DNA of 64,000 bases from NCBI GenBank assembly GCA_963921825.1, contig OY997588.1, positions 125,333,203 through 125,397,202 of the forward strand, given 5' to 3'. This document shows, piece by piece, positions 12,000-25,200 of this stretch (its first letter is position 1; every line of letters begins with the position of its first letter). The position numbers were made by a program, and so were the translations under genes. The notes under the pieces are model-generated. The model was given only the letters and a program-made list of their open reading frames with translations. It did not search any database and had not been told where the DNA came from. The stretch is from Erodium maritimum. Its lineage: Eukaryota > Streptophyta > Magnoliopsida > Geraniales > Geraniaceae.

Positions 12000-14160
12000 T
12001 ATATCATCGTTTGCAATAAAAGTAAAGCGACTTTAGATTACTTATGTGTTGGAGTGATATATCGATGTGTGTTTTGATCTGTTTCCACCATGCGAAATAG
12101 AATCATAGATCGAGATGGATCACACTCGATGAGTCCCTAGTCAACAAATCTTCACTAGAAGCGACTAGTATGAAATATGACTCTTTATGGCTTAGTTCTA
12201 TTCGTCATTAGAATGAGATTTCGGAGTCTGATCATAGATATCATGTGGGACATGATATTGGACGACCTGCCTTGAATATGTGTCATAGATGAAGTCATGA
12301 GCATATTCAGTGTCTTAACTTGTCATGTATCCTTAGACCATTAAGTCTTTGTGACTACTATGCAGTAAACTAATGAGTTTGACTTGCACCTAACGTTCCC
12401 TGTTACAGGGCTTCCATAATGGACAAGATTGGCTTGGGGACGGACTGCATGAGTGACACAAAAGAAGACTATCAGATCTATCCCTCATACCACAGTATGG
12501 GACCGATATCCGTTCCGGCCACTTGATCGAGGGTGACTGAAAGAAAAGCATGACCATGCACATGATAATATGTATCGTATATTCAGTCATCTCACATATC
12601 AAGGAACAGTGATTGAGAATAATAAGGAAGAGGGTTTTGTGCCTTATCTCAATCAGGATATAGAGAGATAAAAGGATAGTGACATAGATGACAAAAAGGT
12701 TACAATCAACATGAGTCGATTCATTATGCAATGTCAGGCAATACTAAACTCTTGTTAGTTGTCACTTATGTAGGATCAAGTAAAATAGGGTTTACGTTGA
12801 TCTATCGACATGGATAAGCCTAAGAGGGTCACACCGAAGGATGAAACTCAATAACATTATGGAGGAGAATAGCTAAGGAAGAACGATGAAACAAAACATG
12901 ACCAAAACGAGGTTTAGGGTCATGTGCCCATAAGTAATTAGGACATTACAGATCGAGACAAGACAGTAAGTCTTTGGAACGATCTTGTCGGAGAATGTTG
13001 GACATATCTGGAATAGAAGGCGTGAGTGGTGATGAGCGCGTCATTGGACCTCGCTGGGAATGGCCACGACCATCACTCGTGAGGCCCATGGGCATCCCAA
13101 GAAAACAAGGGCCCAAGAACCAACTAGTTAAGACTTAATTAAATGAGTCTTAGTTAAGTTAGTTAGTTAGATTGGACCCACAATCAACTAACTATCTAAT
13201 TAACTAATAATACTTTACACCCTCCTTATCCTAATATACTAATATTTTATTATGTTGATGAGATTTTTCATAAAAGGGTCATTCTTATCAACAAAAGACA
13301 CAACAAACAAAGAGAAAAAAGATAAAGAACTTCTCTCTCCCTCTAAGTTTCAGCCAACAATCCCCCTCCATTTTTTGTGTTCTTCGGTCCTCTTGATAAG
13401 AACTACGCGGCTTTAATTCCTAGGAGGAAACGTAGGCGTCTTGGAGACTCAAGCCCAATCATTCCTTACCTGGTGTTCTTGATTTGCTAAGAAATGGTGA
13501 TTTCGGTTTTGTTTTGTTAATCTAACTCTGGTAGTGTTTTATGCATGGTCTCGAGTTGTTTGTTTCCGCTGTGATTGTATGTTCTATACCCTCCATCGAG
13601 ACCCAATATTTAACACGACTATGTTAGGGAAATAGTTGTGGAAAATCATGACAAAAAAGTACAGCCTTATCATACAAGTTATGAAGGCCAATTATTTTTC
13701 GATCTCGTCCGTGATGGAGGCGAGTAAGGGCCCTAACCACAACTTCATTTAATAGATCATTATGTTGTATCATGATCTTCTCAAGGAAGGTAGTTAGAGA
13801 TCGATCGGCCCTATGAGTACTACATCGGTTCTACTCCAACCTTGGCTAATAGGTTTTGATCTCCTCGTCTGGAGCCAGTTGGATCACCGACATGTTATGG
13901 GTGTCATGACGTAAGGGACTCCTCCTTAGGATGAGGAGGTCATCAGGGAGCTTTTCAACGAACATGATGCCATGACCATCCTACATGTCCCTATCAGTAC
14001 CTGGCCCGTTTGGACTCTTGGCATGTGTAGGGGAACCTATGGGTCACTTCTCGGTGAGTTTCCTATGGATTGCTCGTGCATGGTTGTCATACCCAGTCCC
14101 CCCAGTTCGACATTTGGGGCAAGATTTGGGATCTAGTAGTATTCCCAAGTCCAAACTTTC
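12000..14160. other. Intergenic DNA, probably repeat-derived, unclassified
   Basis: No protein domain is supported in any frame. A segment around 13330-13600 looks like transcribed leader or LTR-type sequence (pyrimidine-rich run, then a GGAGGAAACGTAGGCGTCTT phrase). I could not find a second copy in the window, so I assign it no class. Confidence 0.4.
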
Positions 14161-14170
14161 CTCTAGAGGA

Positions 14171-14440
14171 TGCACTACACCAGCTTTCAACTTCTGCGAT
14201 TCCCCGATTTATTACCGTCGCAAAAGTTGGCCACTTCTACGACGCCATACTATATTTTCGCAGAAGTTGGTCACTTTTGCGACACCATACTATACTGGCA
14301 CAGAAACTATCAACTTCTATGACGCCATAATATACCCTCGTAGAAGTGACCAACTTCTACGACGTTATAGTATATCGTCGCAAAAGTGGCCAGCTTCTGC
14401 GACTGCATACTCTATACTGTCACAGAAGTTGGTATATTTA
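14171..14440. mobile_element. Candidate CACTA-type (En/Spm) terminal region
   Basis: A CACTAC start at about 14172 is followed by a dense array of short repeats in alternating orientation, built on the core CTTCTGCGACG / CGTCGCAAAAG and CAGAAGTTGG, down to about 14432. Clusters of inverted subterminal repeats next to a CACTA terminus are characteristic of CACTA elements. No matching opposite terminus, transposase or 3-bp duplication was found, so the element is truncated or too diverged to close. Confidence 0.45.
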
Positions 14441-15290
14441 AAATTACCCATATTGTGAAATGATATAATTTTAATTATATTTTATGTGTTGTAGTTGATG
14501 GTGTATCTAAAAATCAAGATTGTGTCTCTTGATCCTCCAATGGTTGCTTCGTTAATTACCGTTGAGTTTTTAATTCCTTCCCTATACACTACTCCCGAAT
14601 GTGTCATAACCGACATAGTTATTTTGCTTTGTTGCCTTATATTTATATCAGTGACAAAATATTAGCTTTGTTGTTAATATATATCAATAACGACAGAGCT
14701 AGTTTAAGCGACGACGTAAAATACTTGTTATCATTCAGTTGAAAAGTTAATGTTTGGTCATCTTTAGTAAAATACTTTATTTTTATCATTTACTCTTTAT
14801 GAATACTAGGCGTGGGCACCGCGCGATACGCGATATTTGGTTTAAGAATTAGGGTAATCACGTAAATAGTTACTCATGATTCATGAATGTGTTAATTTGG
14901 TTCAACAATTTGCAAAAACCATCTAATTAGTAGTCGTCTAATACCGTTTTTACCTCAATTTATCGAGATTGTGGTTGACTTTCAATCAGAAGCATCCATG
15001 GATCATGACTTTAATATTGCTAAATGCTTGCATAATAATATAATATTTCATTTTAAAACAAATAAATTCCAGCATTAAACACTTATGTTATATTGTAATA
15101 CGTATTCAATACAAAAATCATCGTAACATTTATATTACAGTATTTTATACATGGTAATTTAGGTCCACCTAGGAGTACTAAGATTTGCCTTAGAGACCAT
15201 CACAGAATATGGAGTAATATGAGGAAAAATTTGTAGTCTAACAAATAATTTACTATACATCACCTTTAATAAAACATATGTAACATGTTT
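14441..15290. other. AT-rich DNA, no gene seen
   Basis: No credible ORF or RNA gene was found. It may be interior sequence of the CACTA candidate just upstream, but nothing in it proves this. Confidence 0.4.
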
Positions 15291-15299
15291 AAGAGCACC

Positions 15300-16725
15300 T
15301 GTAGCGGTCGTCGTTTAGTCAATGCAGGCGTACTGTCGCAGGCCCTACAACGGTTTACTGCCACGGTTAGCTATCGCAACCAATGTGGTTTGGGGTGTCG
15401 TCGCAGGCGGTCGCCTCAACTTTCTGCAACAACGTGATTAGCCGTCGTTGGTCCAACGATTAGTAGGCGGTCCAACCCCACGCCGACATGTGGCAACGTC
15501 AAATTTTCAAAACAAAAATAATTTTCCTTATAAATACATAAAGACCCCTACCCCAAATTCACACTCATCTCATTCTACACACACCCTCTTCTCTTTTTCT
15601 CTTTTTTTGCGTTAATTTTTTCTACATCGCTTCCAATTGCCGACCCCTCCAACTTCGAGTTCACAATGGACGCCTTGAATGTTGAGGACTCGTCGCACAT
15701 GTAAGAAGAGCTCAATTTCCACATCGAATCCTATACCTCCCTCCTCTAGCCAACCCAATCCATGTCGTCGCAATTCAACCCGCTCCAACATTCCCAATGG
15801 CCTCAGACGCAAAGCCCCAACGAGCAACCTTCTTAATCTGCTCCGTTCAACCAACCGAGAAAGAAGGGGAAGAACCCTGCACCTGCATCGAGTATAGGTC
15901 TACGACTTAAATAGAGCATCACGAAAGAGGAACGTTTGGCGGCGGCATGACTCAACCATTCTCTAGATAGCATCACAGGGAAGAGCCAGAAAAATGACAT
16001 GTACTGAAAAAGGTCCTGAAGATCAACCAAAGTGAAAGAATTGTGGAAGAATTGCAAGGACAACTACATCTGATCAACAGAAAAGTTACTAAATTTCAGG
16101 AGAAATATGCAGGTATGGATGGTGCAGTCACTAGTGGAAGAGCTGACATTGACATCATGGATGCAGTTGAAAGAGCGTACAAGGAAGAGGAGGGGCACGA
16201 GTTTTCTTGGGATCATGTTTGGAATATCGTGAAGGATCAACCAAAGTGGAAGAACCTCAAGACGCCGCAATGTGACATTAACATTGACGTCCTAGAATTG
16301 GACGCAGAAAGTGAAGCAAGCAAGCGTACCAGGTTGGTCGACAACTGCAACTACACATCGGGTGACAGAACCTCGATCGAGTTGAACTGACTTTCACGGG
16401 AGGAGCGTCCAACCGACTAGAAAAAAGCCAAGGCTAGAGCTAGAGGCAAAGGGAAACAAGTGGAGGCGGAATCGACCATTGCAGTCGAAACAGTTCAGTT
16501 TCTTTAAGTCTTTGGCGAGCCTCGGATTCAAATGACTACAAACTAGATTCAAATTACTGCAACCCAAGCCGAGATTAATACGACCAAAGCAAAGATGCAG
16601 GCAGATATCCTGCAAATGTTGGTGGCAGTGCAAAGCCAAGACACCACACATATGAACGTGGAGGAACGGTTCGCTTGTGCCTCACTCATAGATCACCTCA
16701 AGAAAGGTTTGGGGTCTATTTGATG
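15300..16725 (+). pseudogene. PIF/Harbinger-type ORF1 (Myb/NAM-associated) remnant
   Basis: Plus-strand translation with several frameshifts gives the layout of the plant PIF/Harbinger accessory protein. These are often annotated 'glutathione S-transferase T3-like' or 'NAM-associated C-terminal'. A Pro/Gln/Asn-rich start lies at about 15660-15890. A Myb-related segment around 16020-16120 includes KVTKFQEKYAGMDGA. A well-conserved block at 16150-16260 ends SWDHVWNIVKDQPKWKN. A basic stretch follows near 16430-16480, then a coiled-coil-like tail with repeated Gln/Thr to about 16720. The longest continuous open part is 16043-16390. No DDE transposase partner is present. GAGCACCTGTAGCGG at about 15292 could be a terminal repeat. 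Confidence 0.65.
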
Positions 16726-16779
16726 TAGCTTTAAGTTGTAACCGGTTTTTAATCGAAACAATAATATTAGATGAAGTTT

Positions 16780-17353
16780 TGGATTTTTTTATCGTATTCA
16801 TAGTGCCTCGACTTTCGTGCACGTACACTATTCGGGCAATAGTGTGTGTGCGCGTCATCGAAGCCACGCCGACTCCACCTCCTTCCCTCCCTATAAATAC
16901 CACTCATCCCTCACTCAAAAATTCACACCTCTCTCTCCAACTCTCTCAAATTCTCTCAACTCTCTCTCTCGTGTTTGCAATAGCGTCGTCTTCTTGGGCA
17001 ACTGGTCCACTTTGGTCCGAAGATGAGGAGATGCACTTGGTGTTGACGTGGGTCACCGTCGTCGAGGTCGGGGGGAAATACTAGACAAAGCTCTACTCCT
17101 CTTTCATTAAAGACGCAAATCCACAATGGCCTGCTCGGTCGCAGAAGTGGATGAAAGATCATTTCCTTCGTTCGATGAGGCATACCGGGACCATGTCAAC
17201 GCTCCTATGAAAGGAGAAACCGATGAGGAAATCTATGCTGCGACCGAGGCGGATTTTGAGTTAAAAAATAAATCATGGACTAAACGTGCATGTTGGGACA
17301 TACTCAAGGATCACTTGAAGTGGTGTGCGCACATTGCATTGAAGAACAAGTAG
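16780..17353 (+). pseudogene. Second PIF/Harbinger ORF1-type remnant
   Basis: This is a shorter, differently diverged copy of the same family. A leader with TATAAATA at about 16891 is followed by a Myb/SANT-like start (WATGPLWSEDEEMHLVLTW, 16995-17050) and a segment with NPQWPARSQKWMKDHF in a shifted frame (17110-17165). Then comes the conserved block KSWTKRACWDILKDHLKW at 17270-17325, homologous to the block ending KWKN in the upstream copy. Frameshifts break it. Confidence 0.6.
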
Positions 17354-19290
17354 TTGAATGGTCTTCGGGTTTGTGGCAATGTCGTATGTTTAATTATCGT
17401 ATTTTTAATTATCATTCGTAGTTTAATTAGTTTGGATTAATTTGCCTTGTTTCTCCCAGTGGTATTGGTCCATGGTCTCGCCTTTTTCGCAATTTCTTTT
17501 TTATTTTTATTTATTTCACTTAACTAGCGAAATGACTTGTATACCCTTAGTAAAACACAATATAATTTAGCTTGGTTTTTTATTTTGTTTTCCTAAAACT
17601 TAAGAATTAAAATGACAATTGTACCTTTACTGAAACTTAACCCAAAACATTTCTTTATTGCCATTCGAATTCCCTGTATTGTGTTCAGAACCATCTTCGT
17701 TGACGTCTCCAATCCACAACAATGGTTCTATATTGGGCGCGAAGTCACCTCAAAATCGGGCAACAAAGTATGTGGGTGTAGATAGTTGGTTCAATACAGG
17801 TGTAGATAGTTGGTTTAATGTGGATAGTCTAGAACTCTCAATTCGAAATCGAGCAACATTATTACGTCATCTTTTGGTTTAATGTGGGTGTAGACAATTG
17901 ATGATATGTTGTTGGAGTCGTAGCGGAAGGAAGTAGGGAATTTACACCCAATTCGTGTTTTCAGTATCCCCCAAAACTCCAATCGGGGGTAAGGAGACTT
18001 CCTTTGGGAATTTTTATCGGGGGTTATTTAACACGGTATGAGAATTTTTATTCCCAGTATGTGGAAGTTGGAAAGAAATGTTCTGGTGTAATGGTTTTTG
18101 TTCCTTCTATCAGGCTATAATCCTTCGATAATATGGAGTGAACCTAGAAATTGTGGTGATTTGAATGGTCGACCATGTGGACCAGTAGAACAACAACCAC
18201 CAGATGAAGAAGAAACAACAATAATTTTTCCTTAGTGAAAGCCATTAGTAACCGAAGACAGTCCTATAAAAGCCAATATCTGTAGAAAAATTGAATCACA
18301 AGAATTGCAAGGAACATAAGAATTTTGTCTTGGGCCTTTATTTGGACTTTCTGTAAAAGCCTTCTACCTTGGGTCTTTATTTGGACTTTCTCTAAAAGCC
18401 CAAAAAACATTGGGTACTCTTGCAAAAAAAATCTTGTATCGGCCCTAATCCTTTCCCAGAACGATACTGTTTGCTTATATAATTTAAGTGCATAAATACC
18501 AATTTGTTCATATTTTTTCACAAAAGAAACAACAATAACCGGCAAAAAAAACTATCGTCTCAAATAAACCCTTAGCCAAAAAGGCTCCCGATCTAGGCTA
18601 TTGTTGATGGTAGCGATGATCAACAAGCAAAAGCTGTCAAACAACCCCGTCGAAAGACATCATCAGACAACGAGGTGGGGCGATAGAGGCCTGATGGCCT
18701 ACCCCCCATGACCGGGGACCAGTGGTTCTTACCCGTCACAAGAGGAGCAAGGAAGCACGTATGTTTTATTTTTTATTTTTTATTATCAGTTGTTTGAATT
18801 TCTGGTTATTTTTATTTTGTTGAGCTTTTTACTACTTGCCTAAAATACAAATTAGACTGCTTCTACGGGTCCATAAGCACTGGATCACCTACGTGGGCCC
18901 CAAACATATTCGAGAGTTTAAGGTCTTCAGGCCTACCTTTATAATTGTTGGTTGACATGGATAATACAATTTCCTCATTGCCCGTTTTAAAAAACAAAAA
19001 CTCCACAAAATAAAATTTATGAACAAATTGTTACGAGCATTAGTATTACCTTGTTTTACTTCGACCAAATCAAATAATTGTATGTTTCATTTATCAAAGA
19101 TTGCTGATTAAGTTTGTTCAGCTATCAAAATTGATCAGAATATAGAGAAGAAATTACATTGGCTGAAAACAAATATCACTATTACAGGAGCTTCAATCAA
19201 CTTAGAAGTTTGAGTAGAAGAAAAGAAACGCTACCTCCTAAGGCCTGTCTGTACTCAATTTCCTACAACTTGTAAATACTAAATACTATA
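17354..19290. other. Intergenic DNA downstream of the NEMP gene
   Basis: No coding region is supported. A short direct repeat occurs at about 18325-18400 (CTTGGGNCTTTATTTGGACTTTCT twice, about 48 bp apart). The last few hundred bases before 19291 are AT-rich and should contain the 3' UTR of the minus-strand gene that ends at 19291. Confidence 0.4.
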
Positions 19291-22200
19291 CTACCATGGA
19301 AAATTGTTGATCCAGCAACTGCTACTTTCTACAACAGTCTCGTCTGTTGAGTCTGACTCACTATCCATTGTTAGATCTGAGCCATCACTAGGAAGGAGTT
19401 TTATTCGGTCCGCATTCTCAATCATCCACTCTGTGAATTCTGGAGATGTAGCCAATTCTGCCATAGCATTCCGTGTTGACTCCAGAGTGAAATCATCCCA
19501 TTCTTCATCTGAGAACTTCTTTTTGTGGGGTGTCTTGTGGAAAGTCGAATAAAAGTCCACCCTATTGTTGTTCCATTTGCCACCAGACCGGGATGGCAAT
19601 CCTGCAATAAAAGAAGCTTAAATTAAATAAAAACATCAAACAATAATTCATTCAGGATACATGAACACATGATCAAGATAGGGGATATTTGTAGAACGAT
19701 CCTCTTCTAAAGTAATAGGATGTCGGATTAACCCAAACATTTCAGTTTGATATATGTGCTAAAGCTGCACAAACTTATTGGTCAAAGCTATGATATATAA
19801 GAGTTTGTCGGGAACTAGTCATGGGGGATTTTGGTAAAGACCTAAGGAACCTTAAGAACCAAAGTTCCGAGGTATGCTTGCTGGTTCTCTCATAAAATAC
19901 TGAGTAATATTACTCAATACAGCTTTATAAGTAGAAAGGATGAATCAGCATGCATATTGAAACTAATTGTTTCTGAAACATATAATTTCTTCTTTAGTTT
20001 AACAATAAAATGGCCTAAGACCCATATTTTCAGATCATTATAAAACTATAATGCGCACCAACCCCTAAGTTATGAGATGACAGTTGTTTGTAGTATTAGG
20101 AAACATGTCAATAATAGTGAACTAAAGCAAGAAGGCAAACAAAAGATACCTTTGTTGTTGGGAGACTCAGATAAAGCATATGACTTCTTTTGACTACCCC
20201 AAATCTTCCCTTGAGGGCTTCCATTGGCTGACTTACTAACAAATTCAGCTTGTCGGTGTTTTCCTGTTGCCTGTTTTGCGGGCCACAACGAAGAACTTCC
20301 ACTTGTGAAATAGGATTTATGTCTGCAAGAAAGTGTATTCACGTGTTATCAGCATTAAAGAACGCCCCAAGCCCAAGTAAAATAGATGCCAAATAGAAAT
20401 ACGAAAGTACTGTCTGATTACTGTACCCAGAAGGAATGACAGGAGAATGTTTTCCTCCATACATTTTAAAAGTATATTATTATAAGGATTCAATTTTCAA
20501 ACAATATATCCATTAACATATAGACTGTTAAATAGTAACAATTCAACATTCCCAAAGTTAAATATAGTAACCAAAATATTAGTAAAAGTATAACATCGGT
20601 GTTTAGAGAGCTTACTTAAATCTGCGCCACTTCGAGGAAGTGACGAAAGAGCAGATGGGCCAACAAGATATCAACGTCCCCAGTGCTAAAGGAGTATCAA
20701 CCGAGCTCTGACATACAAATTCAGAAATTCAGATGTTAAACACTACAAAGTAACAAATTAAATAGAGCGGACATTAACAATAACATATTTTATCAGACTA
20801 CATGCAACCTTGATAAATTATCTGATAATGTGACAAAAACAGAAGAAAAACAGTGTAGTACATATGACATTTCTAACATGGAAAGTTAATATATAAAAAA
20901 ATATCCAACCAACAGTGATATTATTAAATACTATCTGACAATCGAAATAAGAACATTCATAATCTAGCACTGCACTTTATGTCAAACAAAAATACCTTAT
21001 TAATTTAAGAATAATAGTCACATAAGTGAATATGAATGCAATAACTCACCTGCAAAATAAGTGATACTGCAATGACACGCATTGCCCATTTCACAAACTG
21101 GGCTACACCAATATCCACAGATCCGTCCTCTGATATTACAAACTTTCGCACAATCCAGTAACCTAAAGCAGCTCCGGCAAGAACAATTCCTACTAGTACT
21201 AATATAGAAACCTGCAAGCACGCATTAACAAAATGTATGAGAAATATTGACCACTTTTGCTTTTAAATGTAATAATACCGAAAAGACAGGCATAGAAAAC
21301 AAAGAGATAGTGTCCTAGATGAAGTAATATAAGAACAGTACTGCAACGTATATCGTTGACAAGAAGAGACCTTGTGTCGATACAAGTATCAAAGAAGTTG
21401 AAAACCCCCATCATCTTAGAAGTGCATTACAATATCAGTGTGACAGACTGAAATTTTAGGTTTCCCACAACAATTAACCAGAGCACTTTAGTAGATACAT
21501 TGCTCTTGTAGATTGTATGACTACAAATAAGGTTGAGGCCCTACACTTGATGGGTTTGGATTTGCAGGCTACCATTCCTAAAGTTGTTTGATCTCTCTAT
21601 CAAGAGATTAATCCTGTAGCACAAATAAGAAATAGATCTAGGTCCATAAACATGTATTTACTCTAACACTCTTCACAATTATAATAACATATACTTGGAC
21701 CTTTTTGCTGTAGATGCTTCCTATCATTTTCACTACACAATGCTTGATGTATTACAGCATGCATAGTTGTTTCCAAATTATGTCACCTCAATTCTCTTCT
21801 AGTGAATCTGAAAGTTTTTTTTTGCTGACACCACACTTATTTCAAGATTATGCTGCTATAATTCCAAAAGGTGTGATATTTTTGTATTATCATACCTTAA
21901 TCCACTTGTTCTTAATGGTATATGTTAGGACCTTTGATAAGGGCTAGCGGTTACAAGATAGTAAATAGCAGCATTTACTATCATTTATATAGCAACTCTT
22001 CATTTTAGCTTTCAATAAGGGTCTTTGCATATTCCATAGGTTGTGTATGTATATATATAGCCTATGGCAGAAGAAATAAATCATGGAGAGTATTTGGTAG
22101 CTAATTAGTTTACTTAGTTAACTTAGTTTACTATAAGTTCAGTGGATGCAAAGAAGGGTTACTAGATCTCAAACACAGGGACGTAACAAATTGGTATCAG

Positions 22201-25200
22201 AGCCGGTTGTGATGGAAGATCAGAGGAGTTTTCGTGAACAATTCGAAGACTTTGTGATGAAATATGAGGCTGACAAGCTAGCTGCTGAAACATGGCAACA
22301 AAATATGATGAATCAGCTTCAATTGATCATCAATGCATTGCTTCCAGGACGAGTCGAGACCATGAAATACAAGCCTGAAAAAGAAAATCTTGTAGCTGAT
22401 GCTTTGTCCCGCTGTGATGAGGATGTGGGGAGCCTTTGCGCGATTTCAGCACCACAAGTTGCCATCTATGATCAGATTCACCAAGAGATGAAAAGCTCAA
22501 AAGAACTCCAAGCTCTCAGTAAGAACAGTCAAAAAGGAGTCTTGCCAGATTCTTGGGCTATGAAGGAAGGGCTGATTCTTTTCCACAACAGGGTGTATAT
22601 GCCACTCATCTCTGTTGCAAGAGTCTTCTTCAATATTGTTAACCTCCACGGCATGCCGAAAACCATTGTGGGTGATTACGATGAACCTTACATAAAGGGC
22701 CACCAGTGTAACAAATTATTTTGGCTTGAGGCTGAGGATCCTGGAGACGAGGCATTACGGGCATTCAAGGTCGAACGCCGTTTTCAAGGGGAGGGAAATG
22801 TTAGGACCTTTGATAAGGGCTAACGGTTACAAGATAGTAAATAGCAGCATTTACTATCACTTATATAGCAACTCTTCATTTTAGCTTTCAATAAGGGTCT
22901 TTGCATATTCCATAGGTTGTGTATGTATATATATAGCCTATGGCAGAAGAAATAAATCATGGAGAGTATTTGGTAGCTAATTAGTTTACTTAGATTACTT
23001 AGGTTACCTTAAGTTGTGTGGATGCAAAGAAGGGTTACTAGATCTCAAACCCAGGGACGTAACAGTATACCAAACCAAGAATTGTGAATTCAATTAAAAA
23101 AAATCGTGTGGTATATATAATCTGAGCATGCAGAAAGAATATTGCGAACTGTGGAACATTTCCGCTTAAATGTAGCCACCTACGAACTTTAACAGTCAGA
23201 AAACCTTCAGATAATCTGAGAATCAATTATATGAGACTACTAGCTATAAATTAAAATGTCTGAGGTTCCAATAAAAGGTTGAAGATAAATTAACCATATA
23301 GTATCAAGAAAAGCCACTCTTTATACATTTAGCTTAATAATCCACTATATTTATATTTGGTTTCAATGCACACATAAATCATTAAAGCGAACAGGAAATT
23401 TAAAAGGAACAAGGACTTACAGGATTATGCATTTCTTCGTTAAGCCCAAAGTTGACAAGGATTGAATTTACCGTCATAGAAAACTGGTGCAACAGAAAAG
23501 AGCCAGCTCCAAGCTGAAAAAAAGAAGAAACAGATAGTAGAGTTTGATGAGATGAATTTCAAAAATGGAGATAAAATTTCAAGCAGGATAAAGACTTGGG
23601 GATAAGAACAACTTACCACTGACCCATATATTGTAAGATAAAATACATTTTTCCTTCCAGTCGGCAACAGCTTCATCCCCTATATCATGGCACAAAAACA
23701 ACATAATGAGAGATATTATCTGTTTGCACAGCTAAGATAAAGATTGAAAAGGATCTTATCTATTTCCAAAGCTAAGATAAATACACTATACTCTTTTACC
23801 AACTAGCCAAACACTGTAGTGGCCATAATCATATGGTTTGTAGATCACCAACAAATAAAAGGATGATTTTTCAAAGTCAACCTACTCATGCACATGTCGA
23901 GTCTATCCAAATATGTGTAGAAAAATAAATGTTAAAATGAAACAAACAGGACTATGATACTTCCACTCAGTACTCACACAGCTACACTTTAATATGTATA
24001 TAAGAAAGGAGGGAGACTAGGAAAGACTTAAAGGTACCTGGAAAAGAATAAGTAAAATGACAAGCAGAACCCCAACAGCCATTGAGCTGCTATAATAGAA
24101 AGGAACCCAGTGACTGACAATCGGTGCAGAGAGTAGTAACACGAGTCCCAATCCAAGACATACCAGGCGCCAATGTTGAGAATCTGCAGAAATAGTGACA
24201 AGGTGAGACAGAAGTCAAAGATTGTAAGCACAATCAGGAAAGGAAATGGAAAGCAACCAACATGATATATGAAGACAAACCTTCTTCAACAGAGACTGCG
24301 GCACTAGCAGACACATCACCAGTAAATTTTACATCAATGTATCTGTTATCATAAGGTGACATGACAGACTGCCAAATTCCTTTCTGAAGGCTTTTCCATT
24401 CATCCTTTCCACACTGACACAATCCAAGAGTAGCATTCCTGCAAGAGTTTCATGTTTTAGACACTATATGATTCAAATAATATGAACCAGGAACAGAACT
24501 TCAATAAGCAACAAATATAGGGTATACATACCTGTGAAAACAGACTTGAACTCTGCTATGCATTTTCTCTGGGATTAAAACAGATGGAGCCAAAGTGACA
24601 CGAAATGAACTGGCATAACTTCCAAGTTTCAATCTGGACAAACCAGCTACTTGAACACGTTCACATGATAAAACATCTTTGGAACCAGGGGAAGGAGTGC
24701 TCCCGGAGAGACGAGATGCTGTAAATTCTAAGACTGGATGTTCAAGGTCAATACCTGCAGATCAGATTATGAAATTGTTAACGAAAGGCCAATATGTTCC
24801 ACGCACAAAAAAAAAGACACCAAGTTTGGAGCTCAGCACAAACTTGGACAATCAATCTGCTCCCGTGTTACACGTCATTGAGAGGGATATCGTCCACCCA
24901 TAATAATACATCACCATCACAAACACTAAGCAAAAAGAAACATGCATACTGTATATTGAAGCAAATACTACAAGAAAATCATCACCATGCGTTGTTTTCC
25001 TCAAAATAGAGCATCTCCCTATAGTCACAAAACCTTGATATCAAAACCCTTTTGTCCACAGGTAGCACATAACATTAAAAGCATGCTCAATTCAATTCAA
25101 TCAAAATCAAAATCTCAACTCAACTCAACCTCCATCCTCAGTAAATACATAAAACAAAATCTAATGACGGAAACAAATTAAACACCCAAAATCCCACCTA

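Larger units (their letters stand above)
21923..23064 (+). mobile_element. Miniature LTR retrotransposon (TRIM/LARD-like) in an intron
   Basis: Two 266-bp direct LTRs (21923-22188 and 22799-23064) differ at roughly ten positions. Both start TGTTAGGACC and end ACGTAACA. An exact 5-bp duplication GTATA lies outside both ends (21918-21922 and 23065-23069). A primer-binding site TGGTATCAGAGC complementary to initiator tRNA-Met lies just inside the left LTR (22192-22203). A purine tract CAAGGGGAGGGAAA precedes the right LTR (22785-22798). The internal part is only 610 bp and has no RT or integrase, so it must have moved using enzymes from an autonomous Ty3/gypsy relative. It is inverted relative to the host gene. 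Splicing is presumably unaffected, because both flanking exons keep good borders. Confidence 0.93.

Noticed and set aside
22146-22823. 225-codon frame as a host gene
   Set aside because: Both ends lie in LTRs and the interior is Ty3/gypsy polyprotein pieces.
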